This document shows positions 44,201-53,215 of a stretch of 64,000 nucleotides of DNA, piece by piece. The position numbers and the translations under genes are program-made. Source of the DNA: MKUN01 sp964481425 (GTDB lineage: Bacteria; Bacteroidota; Bacteroidia; Chitinophagales; Chitinophagaceae); assembly GCA_964481425.1 (NCBI GenBank), contig CAYZTM010000019.1, forward strand, positions 16,102 through 80,101. Reading direction: 5' to 3'. Below the pieces are notes generated by a model. It worked only from the letters and a program-made list of their open reading frames with translations. It searched no databases and was not told the origin of the DNA. Position 1 is the stretch's first letter, and each line of letters begins with the position of its first letter.

Positions 44201-45621
44201 AATCTGAAATATATAAATGGGTTAAAGGAAGTAGTTGTAATTCTGGCTACTGACAGAATGCACAATGAAAGCGCGATACAAGTCATGACCAAATGCCTCC
44301 TCAGGGTATAGGGCTCGAAGTAGATCTTGCGTTGTACTGTTCTTCCCCACTTATGTAGCGTAAAGAACGAGAAGAAAGCCGCAACGGGTATCATCCATAA
44401 ATATTGAGGATCGGGCCACCAGTTGTAGTTAAAGTTCCTCCATGAGAACATTGTATGCAAATATGCCAACGAAGGATGGATGTCCTCTATCCTGAAAAAC
44501 ACCCAACCCACCATTACTACAAAAAAGGAATAAATAACAGAGAGTTTGCCGATCCTAGCGAGCCACCTGCCCAAGAACAAACGCTCCAGCACCAGGAATA
44601 TACCATGGTAGGCGCCCCATACAATAAAGCCCCATGCGGCACCGTGCCATAGACCGGATGCGAGAAAAACTATCCAGAGATTAAAATATAGTCTAAGCTT
44701 GCTTTTAACCCTGTTTCCCCCAAGAGGTATGTACAAATAATCGCGCATCCATGCCCCTAAAGTAATATGCCATTTCCTCCAGAAATCTGTAATTGACCTT
44801 GCGGTATATGGGTTGTCAAAATTTTCAGGAAAGCGGAAACCCATCATTTGACCAAGCCCAATCGCCATATCTGAATACCCCGAAAAATCAAAATATATCT
44901 GGAAAGTATAGCATAATGCACCCAGCCACGCGGTAGCCGTAGATAGCTGGTCGTGAGGTATTTTGAAGATCAGGTCAGCCTCAAAGCCGATAGCGTTCGC
45001 AATAAGTACCTTTTTCCCTAAACCAATAAAAAAACGATATAGCCCTCTGAGTCGATTTTCTGTAGTCTCATGGTCTGTATGACCATATATCTGGTCGGCA
45101 AAATCGTGGTACCTTATGATCGGACCCGCAATAAGCTTGGGAAACAGAATGATATATAACTGATAATCCCAAAACTTTTTAAGAGGCTGATGAACATTCC
45201 TGTACACATCAATCACGTATGTCAGTGTTTCAAACGTGTAGAATGAAATCCCTATTGGCAATACCAATTTCACCCAATTTATTGTTGGTACACCAAAATG
45301 ATAAAATACCCGGTTTAAATTACCAATGAAAAAATTGCTGTATTTGAAGTAAAAAAGCAGGCCGAGATTGATAGACAATGACAAAAACAGCAATGCTGTT
45401 CTCATAATTTTTTTATTGGTACGCCACATACGCCCCACTACATAAAAATCCACAAAGGTGGTACCCAGTATAACAAATATGAATTTTGGAGCTCCCCAGG
45501 CGTAAAAGAGAATACTTCCACATAATATGATCGCATTCTTGAACCGCTTATCCGACATGAAATAGAGCAGAAAGAAAATAGGGAGAAAATAGAAGATAAA
45601 TATTATGCTGCTGAATACCAT
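44197..45621 (-). CDS. MBOAT family O-acyltransferase (AlgI/DltB-like)
   Basis: 474 residues with about 10-12 membrane segments. Family marks are PIGISFYTFETLTYVIDVYR, FPKLIAGPIIRY and the catalytic His in ASGLWHGAAWGFIVWG. MBOAT proteins pass acetyl groups from cytoplasmic donors across the inner membrane to a periplasmic acceptor. It directly overlaps the AlgJ-like gene, the usual arrangement for a polysaccharide O-acetylation pair. No polysaccharide synthase is in the window. Confidence 0.94.
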   Translation of the reverse strand: MVFSSIIFIFYFLPIFFLLYFMSDKRFKNAIILCGSILFYAWGAPKFIFVILGTTFVDFYVVGRMWRTNKKIMRTALLFLSLSINLGLLFYFKYSNFFIGNLNRVFYHFGVPTINWVKLVLPIGISFYTFETLTYVIDVYRNVHQPLKKFWDYQLYIILFPKLIAGPIIRYHDFADQIYGHTDHETTENRLRGLYRFFIGLGKKVLIANAIGFEADLIFKIPHDQLSTATAWLGALCYTFQIYFDFSGYSDMAIGLGQMMGFRFPENFDNPYTARSITDFWRKWHITLGAWMRDYLYIPLGGNRVKSKLRLYFNLWIVFLASGLWHGAAWGFIVWGAYHGIFLVLERLFLGRWLARIGKLSVIYSFFVVMVGWVFFRIEDIHPSLAYLHTMFSWRNFNYNWWPDPQYLWMIPVAAFFSFFTLHKWGRTVQRKIYFEPYTLRRHLVMTCIALSLCILSVARITTTSFNPFIYFRF

Positions 45622-45692
45622 TAACCGGGAATAAAAATGAACAATCAGATATCAACCACACAGATCAGTATTCTAAAGTAGTATCTCTGCAG

Positions 45693-45700
45693 TATTTTTG
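45693..45700 (+). promoter_or_regulatory. -7 promoter element of the GH16 gene
   Basis: TATTTTTG fits TAnnTTTG, 87 bases before the GH16 ATG, in the gap divergent from the MBOAT gene. Confidence 0.5.
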
Positions 45701-45787
45701 CAAAACTACTTATGTGCCGAGAGCCATCGCGCTACATATTTCACCAAATAGAAACAATGACCCTATATTGCGACCAGGCAAAACAAT

Positions 45788-46687
45788 ATGAACAAGCAGA
45801 AAAACATCTTCATGGCAACACTGCTCAGCCTGCTTTCTTTGCAGGGCGGGGCGCAAACTACGTTTCCCGCCGGAACCAGCCTTTGCGACACCGGCAGCTG
45901 GAAAATGGTATGGCATGATGAGTTCGATGGCGCTGGTCTTGATGCCTCGAAATGGTACACCTGGACCCCCTCCTGGAATCCTAAGACCCAACGACAGGAT
46001 ACCTTTGCACGTACTGCCTACACCCGGAGGGGTAGCGGCGTGCTCTACGTAGATAGCAATGTATATGTGAGCGATGGTACCTGCAAACTGGTGGCCCGGT
46101 ACCAGCCCACCCAATGGATAGCGGAGAATGATACGGGCGGCAGCGATACTGTACGTAAAGATTATGTATCGGGTCTCATCCACACCTGGGCCCGCTCCTT
46201 TGGCCCGGGCCGCTTCGAGATACGCTGCCGGCTGCCGGAGGCCAAAAAGGACGTGCATGCCACCTTCTGGATATGGGGCGATGCCAACCGGAACGAAATA
46301 GACTTCTTTGAATGGTATGGCAAAAAACACCGGAACACCAGTGTGGTGCACTTCTGGGGCAAAGAGGGTGAACGGCACGATGGCGATATATTCCGCTTCA
46401 ATGCCTCAGGCTGGCATACCTACACCTGCGACTGGGACCATAACTTCATACGGCTGTATATCGATGGCGATCTGAAATACACCTTCCGCCGTTACAAAGG
46501 CAGGTATCGTGACGATTGCCACCCTAAGAACGGGAAGACCTTCAGCCTTAACCCTGCTGCGCTGGACGATATGGAGACAGGACAACTCATAGTAAGCCTC
46601 GATGCCGACAGGAAAAAGAAGATACCTGCGGGTGAAACGAGGACAATGGAAATAGATTATATACGCGTATATGAGAGAATTAAATAA
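45788..46687 (+). CDS. glycoside hydrolase family 16 protein
   Basis: 299 residues. Signal peptide (KNIFMATLLSLLSLQGGAQ) then one GH16 beta-jelly-roll: WHDEFDG near residue 42 and the catalytic signature E170-I-D172-F-F-E175 (ExDxxE), then SGWHTYTCDWDHNFIRLYIDG. GH16 enzymes cut beta-1,3/1,4-glucans, agarose, carrageenan and related galactans. No T9SS sorting domain, so it is probably periplasmic. Transcribed divergently from the MBOAT/AlgJ-like pair; substrate not determinable from sequence. Confidence 0.9.
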   Translation: MNKQKNIFMATLLSLLSLQGGAQTTFPAGTSLCDTGSWKMVWHDEFDGAGLDASKWYTWTPSWNPKTQRQDTFARTAYTRRGSGVLYVDSNVYVSDGTCKLVARYQPTQWIAENDTGGSDTVRKDYVSGLIHTWARSFGPGRFEIRCRLPEAKKDVHATFWIWGDANRNEIDFFEWYGKKHRNTSVVHFWGKEGERHDGDIFRFNASGWHTYTCDWDHNFIRLYIDGDLKYTFRRYKGRYRDDCHPKNGKTFSLNPAALDDMETGQLIVSLDADRKKKIPAGETRTMEIDYIRVYERIK

Positions 46688-46775
46688 GAAATGTAGGTTC
46701 TAAAGGTTGGAATTCACTATTTTTTTTTATTACATTTATGCCCAAACAAGGTATTATAAAACAAATTTTACTTCT

Positions 46776-48089
46776 ATGAAGTTGAAATACTTCCTTTTAG
46801 GTGCATTGCTTATACCAACATTAGGCCATGCACAGTCTTCTGCAAAATTGATCGGACTAACCCACAGCACTTACAGCGGCAGCTCTTTCGTGCCGGTGGA
46901 TTCTTCCTGGCTCAGCTATTCCAATGGCCGTGGCAGCGATGTATCGACCAATAATGCATTCTATCCTTCACTGCAGATGACGCCTACCGGTCAGGCAGGC
47001 ACGTTCAACTACGATACATGGGCCACAGGCACTTACGACAGCGCCATGACATGGAACATGACCGGACAACACACACAGGCCTTCGATAGCGCCAGCGGTA
47101 TGTTGCTATCTGATACTTATAGCATGCCCGACAGCTCAGGCTGGAAGGACGTGTCTCGTGTTAACTACGAATACGACAGCATGGGCACCCTGCTGGCACA
47201 GGTATCGCAAAATAAGATGGACAGCACCTGGGAGAACGTAATGCGCTATGCATATACGTACGACCCTGCACATAATATTACTTCCATCACCATGCTTACA
47301 TGGAATGCCAGCATGTGGAACAATACCAGCAAGAACGTGTACTACTACAACTTCCTGAACAAAGTTACCAGCTCACTGGTACAGACATGGAATGATAGCA
47401 ATGCAAGCTGGATGAACTCAGAACACTATATCTACTACTCTCACGATAATAACGTGACCGTTGACTCGGTTTACTACCAGCAGATGATGGCTCCCAACTG
47501 GATGACCATCACCAAAGAAGTATATGCCAACGACGGCAACAACGACGCTATTGCTCACTGGCATTACGACAATGGTATGCTGATGTGGGGCGACAGCACT
47601 ACCTACAACGGTATGCACAGCAAGACCATGCAACTGCACCAGGTTTGGGACACTGCATCAATGATGCTGGTAAGGACCAAACAATATAACTGGGCTTACA
47701 ATGCATGGAACCAACCCACAACTTATATATCCTCTACATGGGATGCTTCAGGCTTCTGGACATACAACAATACCGACATGATGACTGCTTACTACTATAT
47801 GACAGACACCAGCCTGCATGTAGCACAGTTGGCCAATGTGGCTGATGTACAGCTGTACCCCGTACCTGCACAGAATGTAATGAACCTGGACCTGAACTGG
47901 AACGAGCCGCAGACATTTACCGTTGCAATATTCGATGTACAGGGCCGCATTATGCGTCAGTGGGCCGAGCCTGCTACTGCTACTTACAGCAAGAGCATAC
48001 CAGTAATGGACCTGGCTAATGGCAACTATTTTATCTCGATAAGGAGCAAGGCCGGTAATATAGCCCGCCAGTTCACCGTAGCGCACTAA
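46776..48089 (+). CDS. T9SS-exported repeat protein of unknown function
   Basis: 437 residues from the ATG at 46776 (MKLKYFLLGALLIPTLGHAQ); an upstream in-frame codon at 46707 would precede the signal peptide and is rejected. The body has loosely repeated units of ~35 residues rich in Trp, Tyr and Asn (YEYDSMGTLLAQ; YTYDPAHNITSITMLTWN; YYYNFLNKVTSS), an RHS/YD-like pattern common in this phylum. The C-terminal ~80 residues are a type A T9SS sorting domain (VQLYPVPAQN ... ARQFTVAH). Probably a surface or secreted protein; I see no catalytic motif. Confidence 0.8.
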   Translation: MKLKYFLLGALLIPTLGHAQSSAKLIGLTHSTYSGSSFVPVDSSWLSYSNGRGSDVSTNNAFYPSLQMTPTGQAGTFNYDTWATGTYDSAMTWNMTGQHTQAFDSASGMLLSDTYSMPDSSGWKDVSRVNYEYDSMGTLLAQVSQNKMDSTWENVMRYAYTYDPAHNITSITMLTWNASMWNNTSKNVYYYNFLNKVTSSLVQTWNDSNASWMNSEHYIYYSHDNNVTVDSVYYQQMMAPNWMTITKEVYANDGNNDAIAHWHYDNGMLMWGDSTTYNGMHSKTMQLHQVWDTASMMLVRTKQYNWAYNAWNQPTTYISSTWDASGFWTYNNTDMMTAYYYMTDTSLHVAQLANVADVQLYPVPAQNVMNLDLNWNEPQTFTVAIFDVQGRIMRQWAEPATATYSKSIPVMDLANGNYFISIRSKAGNIARQFTVAH

Positions 48090-48109
48090 TAGCAAAAGAT
48101 ATCATAAAG

Positions 48110-48140
48110 AAATGGCTCCCGATGGGAGCCATTTTTATTT
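48110..48140 (+). terminator. intrinsic terminator after the T9SS gene
   Basis: AAATGGCTCCC / GGGAGCCATTT (48110-48120 and 48124-48134), loop gat, then T-rich. Confidence 0.85.
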
Positions 48141-48269
48141 GGCCCATACCCCCAAATATTTGTTAAATGGCAGCCTGACGGTTTACAATGATCCGGCAGG
48201 TACAATTTTCTTATTAAACCATATAGTGTTCCAAACATCTAATTAAACAAACGAGAAAACGAACAGTAT

Positions 48270-48575
48270 ATGAAACAGATGAGAAAAACCGCTGCACTCC
48301 TTTTACTATTTATAGGACTCGCCGCAAGCAATGCAGATGCACAGGTGTATGTGCGCGTACGCCCGCCAAGACCATATGTAACGGTAACCGTGCGCCCGCC
48401 TGCGCCCTCGCCACGCCATGTATGGATAGAAGAGGATTGGAGGCCTGAAGGTCGTGAATACCGCTGGCACGGTGGCTACTGGGCCGTACCACCCCGTCCG
48501 AGGGCCGTATGGGTGCCCGGGCACTGGCGTCATGCACGCCGGGGCTGGGTATGGATAGGCGGCCGCTGGAGATAA
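48270..48575 (+). CDS. small exported WxxGxW-repeat protein
   Basis: 101 residues. Signal peptide (to NADAQ) then a proline/arginine-rich stretch and three WxxGxW units (WHGGYW, WVPGHW, WIGGRW), a signature of the YXWGXW/WxxGxW family. Strongly basic and Trp-rich; probably periplasmic or outer-membrane-associated. Function of the family is unknown. Monocistronic. Confidence 0.82.
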   Translation: MKQMRKTAALLLLFIGLAASNADAQVYVRVRPPRPYVTVTVRPPAPSPRHVWIEEDWRPEGREYRWHGGYWAVPPRPRAVWVPGHWRHARRGWVWIGGRWR

Positions 48576-48583
48576 GCTACTAT

Positions 48584-48614
48584 ATTAAAAGGGGTCATAA
48601 GGCCCCCTTTTAAT
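48584..48614. terminator. bidirectional hairpin between convergent genes
   Basis: ATTAAAAGGGG (48584-48594) pairs with CCCCTTTTAAT (48604-48614); A/T ends give a T-rich tail on both strands. Confidence 0.65.
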
Positions 48615-48633
48615 TCATTATTTTAGTCAATGA

Positions 48634-49080
48634 TCAATCTGCAATGGTCCATTTCTCAGAACGGCCTATCAGCGATATCATGATATAGCCATGCACATCC
48701 AGCATGTTGTCCTTCAGCTTCATAGTACAGGAGTAGGTCTTGCCATTCTTCGGATCGTAGATGGTGCCGTCCTCATATTCGCCATCCCCTGTCTTTTTGA
48801 AGGCTTTTAGTATGAGCAGCCCCATTTCAGGATCGTTCCTGCGGGCCTTATCCGGGTTGTTGATATCTAGCTTTGGCTTACCATTGCGGTCAGGCTCCTT
48901 AAGCCATACTATCTTACCATAAAATTTGCCATTGTTGGCCTTGTATATCTGCACCTTGCCCGTCTTGGCTTCGTTATACCATGTATGCTCTATAGGGTCG
49001 GGCTGAGCATGGGCTAAACTATTGATAAACAATAAACAGAGAGACAGGAAGAAAATGCCGGTAAAGCGTTTTAAGCACAT
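48634..49080 (-). CDS. DUF2147 family exported protein
   Basis: 148 residues. Signal peptide (FFLSLCLLFINSLAHAQ) followed by the complete DUF2147 domain: WYNEAKTGKVQIYKANNGKFYGKIVWLK, DPEMGLLILKAF, DGTIYDPKNGKTYSCTMKL and VHGYIMISLIGRSEKW. A lipocalin-like periplasmic beta-barrel of unknown role. It is the last gene of a minus-strand run with the GIN-domain gene (45-base gap). Confidence 0.9.
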   Translation of the reverse strand: MCLKRFTGIFFLSLCLLFINSLAHAQPDPIEHTWYNEAKTGKVQIYKANNGKFYGKIVWLKEPDRNGKPKLDINNPDKARRNDPEMGLLILKAFKKTGDGEYEDGTIYDPKNGKTYSCTMKLKDNMLDVHGYIMISLIGRSEKWTIAD

Positions 49081-49125
49081 AAGCAGGTCTTTTTCTTTTT
49101 AAATTTAGCAAGAATTTCCGAAAGC

Positions 49126-49854
49126 TTAGTTGCTATCCTGTACGCCGCCCACGCCGCTTGTTTGCGAGCTGACCACCGGGTGGCCCTTGTAGCGGATGCT
49201 ACCCGCGCCGCTTACTTCAGCATCCAGTTTTTGCTCCGCGTATACCTGCATATCGCCCGCGCCCGATACGCTGGCCGTGGTCTGCATACTATGCAGGCCA
49301 TAAGCTTTTATATCGCCTGCGCCGGAAACGGTATAAGAGGCGTGCTGTACATTGCCTCCACTTATTTTAATATCGCCTGCGCCCGATACTTCGGTGCTGA
49401 AGTTTGTGGTATTGACCTGCGCAATGGTAACATCACTTGATCCTGAGATACTGAGCTTAAAATCGTTGCCGGTGATATTCCCCCGTACCTCTGCATCCGG
49501 TGCACCATCCAGCGTGAGCCCAGTAAGCGATGGTACCGTTATCTCTGCATTCAGGTATTCCTCATCATCAAGCTTAACACCCGGATCGGTATAGATGCGC
49601 AGCTTATTGTCCTTTACTTCTGTTTTAACATAGGAAAGCACATTATTATATCCTGAGAGCTTTACGCTCGTGCCTGCACTACCTACATTAATGACCGCTT
49701 TGAGCGGAACTGCGATCTCAATAGCATTGAAAGAGGAAGTGCTGCGCTGATCGTTGCCAATGTTACCATGGCCTGAAATAACATTCTCGCGGCAGGAACA
49801 GAAAAGTGTGACGACCGCTATACATGATGAAGTGAGGCGGAATAAGTGCTTCAT
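49126..49854 (-). CDS. GIN-domain (DUF2807) lipoprotein
   Basis: 242 residues. A lipoprotein signal ends at LFCSC. The body is a right-handed beta-helix of the DUF2807 putative auto-transporter adhesin type, with repeated EVSGAGDI / VSGAGDI / VSGAGDM / VSGAGSI turns at ~20-residue spacing. The repeats also show at the DNA level. Such proteins are surface-exposed in this phylum; function unknown. Middle gene of a three-gene minus-strand run. Confidence 0.88.
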   Translation of the reverse strand: MKHLFRLTSSCIAVVTLFCSCRENVISGHGNIGNDQRSTSSFNAIEIAVPLKAVINVGSAGTSVKLSGYNNVLSYVKTEVKDNKLRIYTDPGVKLDDEEYLNAEITVPSLTGLTLDGAPDAEVRGNITGNDFKLSISGSSDVTIAQVNTTNFSTEVSGAGDIKISGGNVQHASYTVSGAGDIKAYGLHSMQTTASVSGAGDMQVYAEQKLDAEVSGAGSIRYKGHPVVSSQTSGVGGVQDSN

Positions 49855-49899
49855 ACCGGGTATATTTTAGATAAAGATAGTAAGCCCGGAGCGCTGAGG

Positions 49900-50121
49900 C
49901 TAATTATTTTTATTATGCTTCCACCAGATGAAGCCGATGCTGCCCAGCAAAGTAAGCGGTATAGCCGCCAGGTACAGGATACCACCGTTGAGGCCACGGG
50001 CGCTTTTTTCACCAAGGCCGGCTGCTGTTTTGGTACAGATAGCACAACCCTGTGCACCTGCCTGGTATGCCAGCGGCATGAGCAATACCAACAACAATAT
50101 TACCAGTAAGCTCTTTTTCAT
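49900..50121 (-). CDS. small CxxC membrane protein
   Basis: 73 residues. A signal peptide (MKKSLLVILLLVLLMPLAYQ, then AGA), then a GCAICTKTAAG segment with a CxxC pair, GLNGGILYLAAIPLTLLGSIGFIWW as membrane helix and a basic end. This layout recurs in Bacteroidota but I know no function; the CxxC suggests redox or metal binding. First gene of a probable operon with the GIN and DUF2147 genes (45-base gap). Its promoter element ends just 4 bases before the start codon. Confidence 0.75.
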   Translation of the reverse strand: MKKSLLVILLLVLLMPLAYQAGAQGCAICTKTAAGLGEKSARGLNGGILYLAAIPLTLLGSIGFIWWKHNKNN

Positions 50122-50125
50122 ACAG

Positions 50126-50133
50126 CAAAGGTA
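50126..50133 (-). promoter_or_regulatory. -7 promoter element with almost no leader
   Basis: TACCTTTG on the minus strand fits TAnnTTTG; only 4 bases separate it from the ATG at 50121, so the transcript would be leaderless or nearly so. Confidence 0.5.
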
Positions 50134-50296
50134 TGAATAAATACTGCATAGCGCTATAAAGGATAAAGAATGTACTTTTCAAAGAATAAGAAACCTGCAA
50201 CCCACGTCTCTTACTGAATAACAGCAAAATATTTTTTATGATTTCTTCTTATATTAAAAAGTAAATATTAATTTGCTGTTAAACAAAAAAGGCAAC

Positions 50297-52225
50297 ATGA
50301 AAAAAACATTACTCCTTATTGTGACTGCTGCTATGCTGCTACCCAAAGCACAGGCACAGCTGGCACTGACCAATTTCAATACCGGCCTGCCGGGCACATG
50401 GACCATGATTAAGGTGGACAACAACACACCTTCCAACGCGCTTAATGCAGTGATCGTAACTGCCCTGACATCTAACGCATGGATGACCCGATACAGGGCC
50501 GCCGGCGATTCCTGCATGCTCACGACATCGTCCTTTACACCGGCTGGTACGGCCGACCGTTGGCTGGTAACTCCTTCATTTACCGTGACAGATGCCAAAA
50601 CCATCATTAAATGGGAGGATGTAGAAGGTGTGGACGGCCCTGCTGACTCACTGGAGGTATGGGTATCACCAACAGCCGGCAATACAGTGCCAGACTTCAC
50701 CAACAAGATATATTCCGGACCCTGCGCCGATTATGCCACCGACCCCAGTGGCAACCTGATATTTGTAACAAAGGGTGCATCGCTCGGGGCCTACAATGGT
50801 CAAACCATTACTGTTGCTTTCCGCAATCATTCATACGACAAGGGCACATCGAGGCTTGATAATGTAGTATCAGAGATCAGGCCTTATAACAACGATGGCA
50901 AGACTACCGCTGTTTCCTTTCCGAAGATAGTGGCCAACACATCGAATACAACAGTGAATGTAACCATACAAAATATGGGTTGCGACCCTATCACATCACT
51001 CGACCTCTCTTATAAAGTGGATGCAGGCACCCCCATCAACCAGAACTTCACTGGGTTTACGATTCCCCCGTACGGTACCCACTCATTCAACTTTACGACA
51101 CAAATAACCAATCCCGCCATAGGCCAGCATACCATAACCGCAGACATCAGCATGGTGAACGGCGTCGCCGACCAGGACAATACCAATAACCAAAAAGTGA
51201 TCAGCTTTGCCGTGGCCTCAACAACGGTAGTACGCAGTGGTGTTATTGAAGAATTCTCTTCATCCACTTGTTCTCCATGTAAGTCTTTCAACCAGGTATT
51301 CGACCCAATATCAGAGAATGGCACCAACCTACCCAATGTACCTTCTTCGCGCTACAACCTGGTACGCTACCAGATGAACTGGCCTTCACCTGGCACAGAT
51401 TACAGCTACAACAACCACGGGCTGCAGCGCCGCACGTATTATAATTGCAATGCCATACCCGAGCACTGGGTGAATGGCATGCCCAGCAATACCGCTGCGG
51501 GCAACATGCAAAACGACATAGACAATTCAAAAACAGCACCTGCTTTTGTTACCATCACCGGTAGCTATATTGTGGATGGCGATTCATTAAGGGCCAGTGC
51601 TACCATAACGCCGCACTTTAGCCTTACCGGTGGCAACTACAGCGTGCAGTTGGTAGCTGCTGAAAGGCACTATACCAATAACGGGCCTTCATCAACAGTA
51701 GGGCAAACCGAATACTATCATGTGGAGCGTACAATGTTCCCCGACGGCAATGGAACACATGTAACTGCATGGACAGACGGCACGCCACAGACCTTCTCCT
51801 TCACCAAGCATTTTGTTGAGGGCAATCCTGCCCAGATGAATGACAACTTCTGGACACAGGCCATACTCAGCGACCTGGTAATATTTGTACAGGACAATGA
51901 TGATCATTCAATACTGCAATCATTGTCCGTACCTGCGACTCTCGCTTCTGGTGTGAAGGAATTGAACGGCATCAATGACATGGCCCTGTTCCCTAATCCT
52001 GCTAATTCAGAGGCTATCCTGGCCTTCAACATCAATGCCGCAGCCAATATAGACATTACAGTTACAGATGCCATTGGCCGCACTGTATTCAGCTATAGCC
52101 AAAACTTTAATGCCGGCACTCAAAAAATAGTGATACCCACTGCAAACCTGTCTGCAGGAGTATATAATGTGAACGTGCGTACAGAAAAAGGCCTTGCCAC
52201 ACAACGCCTTACTGTAGTGAAATAA
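50297..52225 (+). CDS. T9SS-exported protein with choice-of-anchor J and Omp28-like regions
   Basis: 642 residues from the ATG at 50297 (MKKTLLLIVTAAMLLPKAQA), preferred over a TTG at 50273. Order: signal peptide; ~180-residue choice-of-anchor/cleaved-adhesin domain (WLVTPSFTVTDAKTIIKWED ... GTSRLDNV); CARDB-like domain (VNVTIQNMGCDPITSLDLSY); an Omp28-type thioredoxin-like region starting VIEEFSSSTCSPCKSFN (CxxC); and a type A T9SS sorting domain (MALFPNPAN ... TQRLTVVK). Probably a surface protein with a disulfide or redox module. Substrate unknown. Confidence 0.87.
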   Translation: MKKTLLLIVTAAMLLPKAQAQLALTNFNTGLPGTWTMIKVDNNTPSNALNAVIVTALTSNAWMTRYRAAGDSCMLTTSSFTPAGTADRWLVTPSFTVTDAKTIIKWEDVEGVDGPADSLEVWVSPTAGNTVPDFTNKIYSGPCADYATDPSGNLIFVTKGASLGAYNGQTITVAFRNHSYDKGTSRLDNVVSEIRPYNNDGKTTAVSFPKIVANTSNTTVNVTIQNMGCDPITSLDLSYKVDAGTPINQNFTGFTIPPYGTHSFNFTTQITNPAIGQHTITADISMVNGVADQDNTNNQKVISFAVASTTVVRSGVIEEFSSSTCSPCKSFNQVFDPISENGTNLPNVPSSRYNLVRYQMNWPSPGTDYSYNNHGLQRRTYYNCNAIPEHWVNGMPSNTAAGNMQNDIDNSKTAPAFVTITGSYIVDGDSLRASATITPHFSLTGGNYSVQLVAAERHYTNNGPSSTVGQTEYYHVERTMFPDGNGTHVTAWTDGTPQTFSFTKHFVEGNPAQMNDNFWTQAILSDLVIFVQDNDDHSILQSLSVPATLASGVKELNGINDMALFPNPANSEAILAFNINAAANIDITVTDAIGRTVFSYSQNFNAGTQKIVIPTANLSAGVYNVNVRTEKGLATQRLTVVK

Positions 52226-52242
52226 ATTTTTAGAAAATAAGG

Positions 52243-52280
52243 ACCAAATAACCCTGCCAATTGGCAGGGTTATTTGGTTT
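52243..52280 (+). terminator. intrinsic terminator with a 36-base perfect palindrome
   Basis: 52243-52278 is self-complementary (core CCCTGCCAATTGGCAGGG) and is followed by T residues. It ends the T9SS gene. Confidence 0.8.
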
Positions 52281-52324
52281 GAAAAATGGTACATTTATCG
52301 TTGTACTAAGCAAAATACCTATTC

Positions 52325-53119
52325 ATGAACAAGACTCTATTTGTTGTTGCTGCTGCTTTGGTTTTCAACCTGGTATCATGCTCAAAGAATGATCCTCCGA
52401 AACACCAGTTACCATCCCCGGTGCAAAGCTATAGGACAGCGCCAATGGTGCCGGTGGATACTAATGCAGTTTGGGGGGTAATGTACACTTATAGGTCCGG
52501 CCCATATAATACAGCTTCCGGCTACAGTTATAGTGAAGCTGGATGGGCATGGTTCTACAATGCAACCCACACCGCTTACCAGTCAATGGACACAGTAACA
52601 TTTAACGGGCATGGGAAATATGACCTCTGCTATTGGCCACCTAATACGCCATACCCGATTTATCCCTTAGGACTGTACCATAGCGATAATAGCGGCGATA
52701 ACGGACCTTGTACAACATATAGCATGGACAACTCAGTGAATTGGGTTGCTGTAAGCGACAGCAATAATGATATTAATATCCATTACAACTACGCAGGAAA
52801 GTATCCATCCTATTCCGGCATAGTACCCGGTTCTGTAAGCCTGGCAAATGGCCTTGATCTGCTCCTGGATAGCACTACGGTGTCGGATGCAGATTCTGTG
52901 GAGTTAAGGATAAATACAAATGACGACCCGACGATCATTTCTAAACGGTATGCTGCGAATGCCGGGACCGTCAATATGCCGCTCAATGGCATGGCCGGCG
53001 CTACGAGCATCAATATCCAGGTAATGCCCTATGTTATAGCCTTGCCAAACTTTAATGGTAAAAAATATGCAATCATAAAACAAGCTTCTGTAACTACTAC
53101 GGCAACCGTCTTACCATAA
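52325..53119 (+). CDS. hypothetical lipoprotein
   Basis: 264 residues. A short signal with lipobox LVSC (C19) indicates a lipoprotein. The mature chain is Tyr-, Asn- and Ser-rich with a WGVMYTYRSGPYNTASGYSY segment, and probably beta-rich. I do not recognise a family. It lies between a strong terminator and the helicase promoter, so it is transcribed alone. Confidence 0.75.
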   Translation: MNKTLFVVAAALVFNLVSCSKNDPPKHQLPSPVQSYRTAPMVPVDTNAVWGVMYTYRSGPYNTASGYSYSEAGWAWFYNATHTAYQSMDTVTFNGHGKYDLCYWPPNTPYPIYPLGLYHSDNSGDNGPCTTYSMDNSVNWVAVSDSNNDINIHYNYAGKYPSYSGIVPGSVSLANGLDLLLDSTTVSDADSVELRINTNDDPTIISKRYAANAGTVNMPLNGMAGATSINIQVMPYVIALPNFNGKKYAIIKQASVTTTATVLP

Positions 53120-53177
53120 AAAGCCGAGACATAACAACAAATTAATTGAAGAACGCAAGTATTCGGGAAAATAGGCG

Positions 53178-53185
53178 TACCTTTG
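53178..53185 (+). promoter_or_regulatory. -7 promoter element of the DEAD-box helicase gene
   Basis: TACCTTTG fits TAnnTTTG, 30 bases before the ATG at 53216. It overlaps an in-frame TTG at 53183, which therefore cannot be the real start. Confidence 0.7.
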
Positions 53186-53215
53186 CGCCTTCAAATAAAA
53201 AAGTTCTTAAATTTA

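Noticed and set aside
45710..46378. 222-codon minus-strand frame
   Set aside because: Antisense to GH16; the sense frame has signal peptide and catalytic ExDxxE motif.
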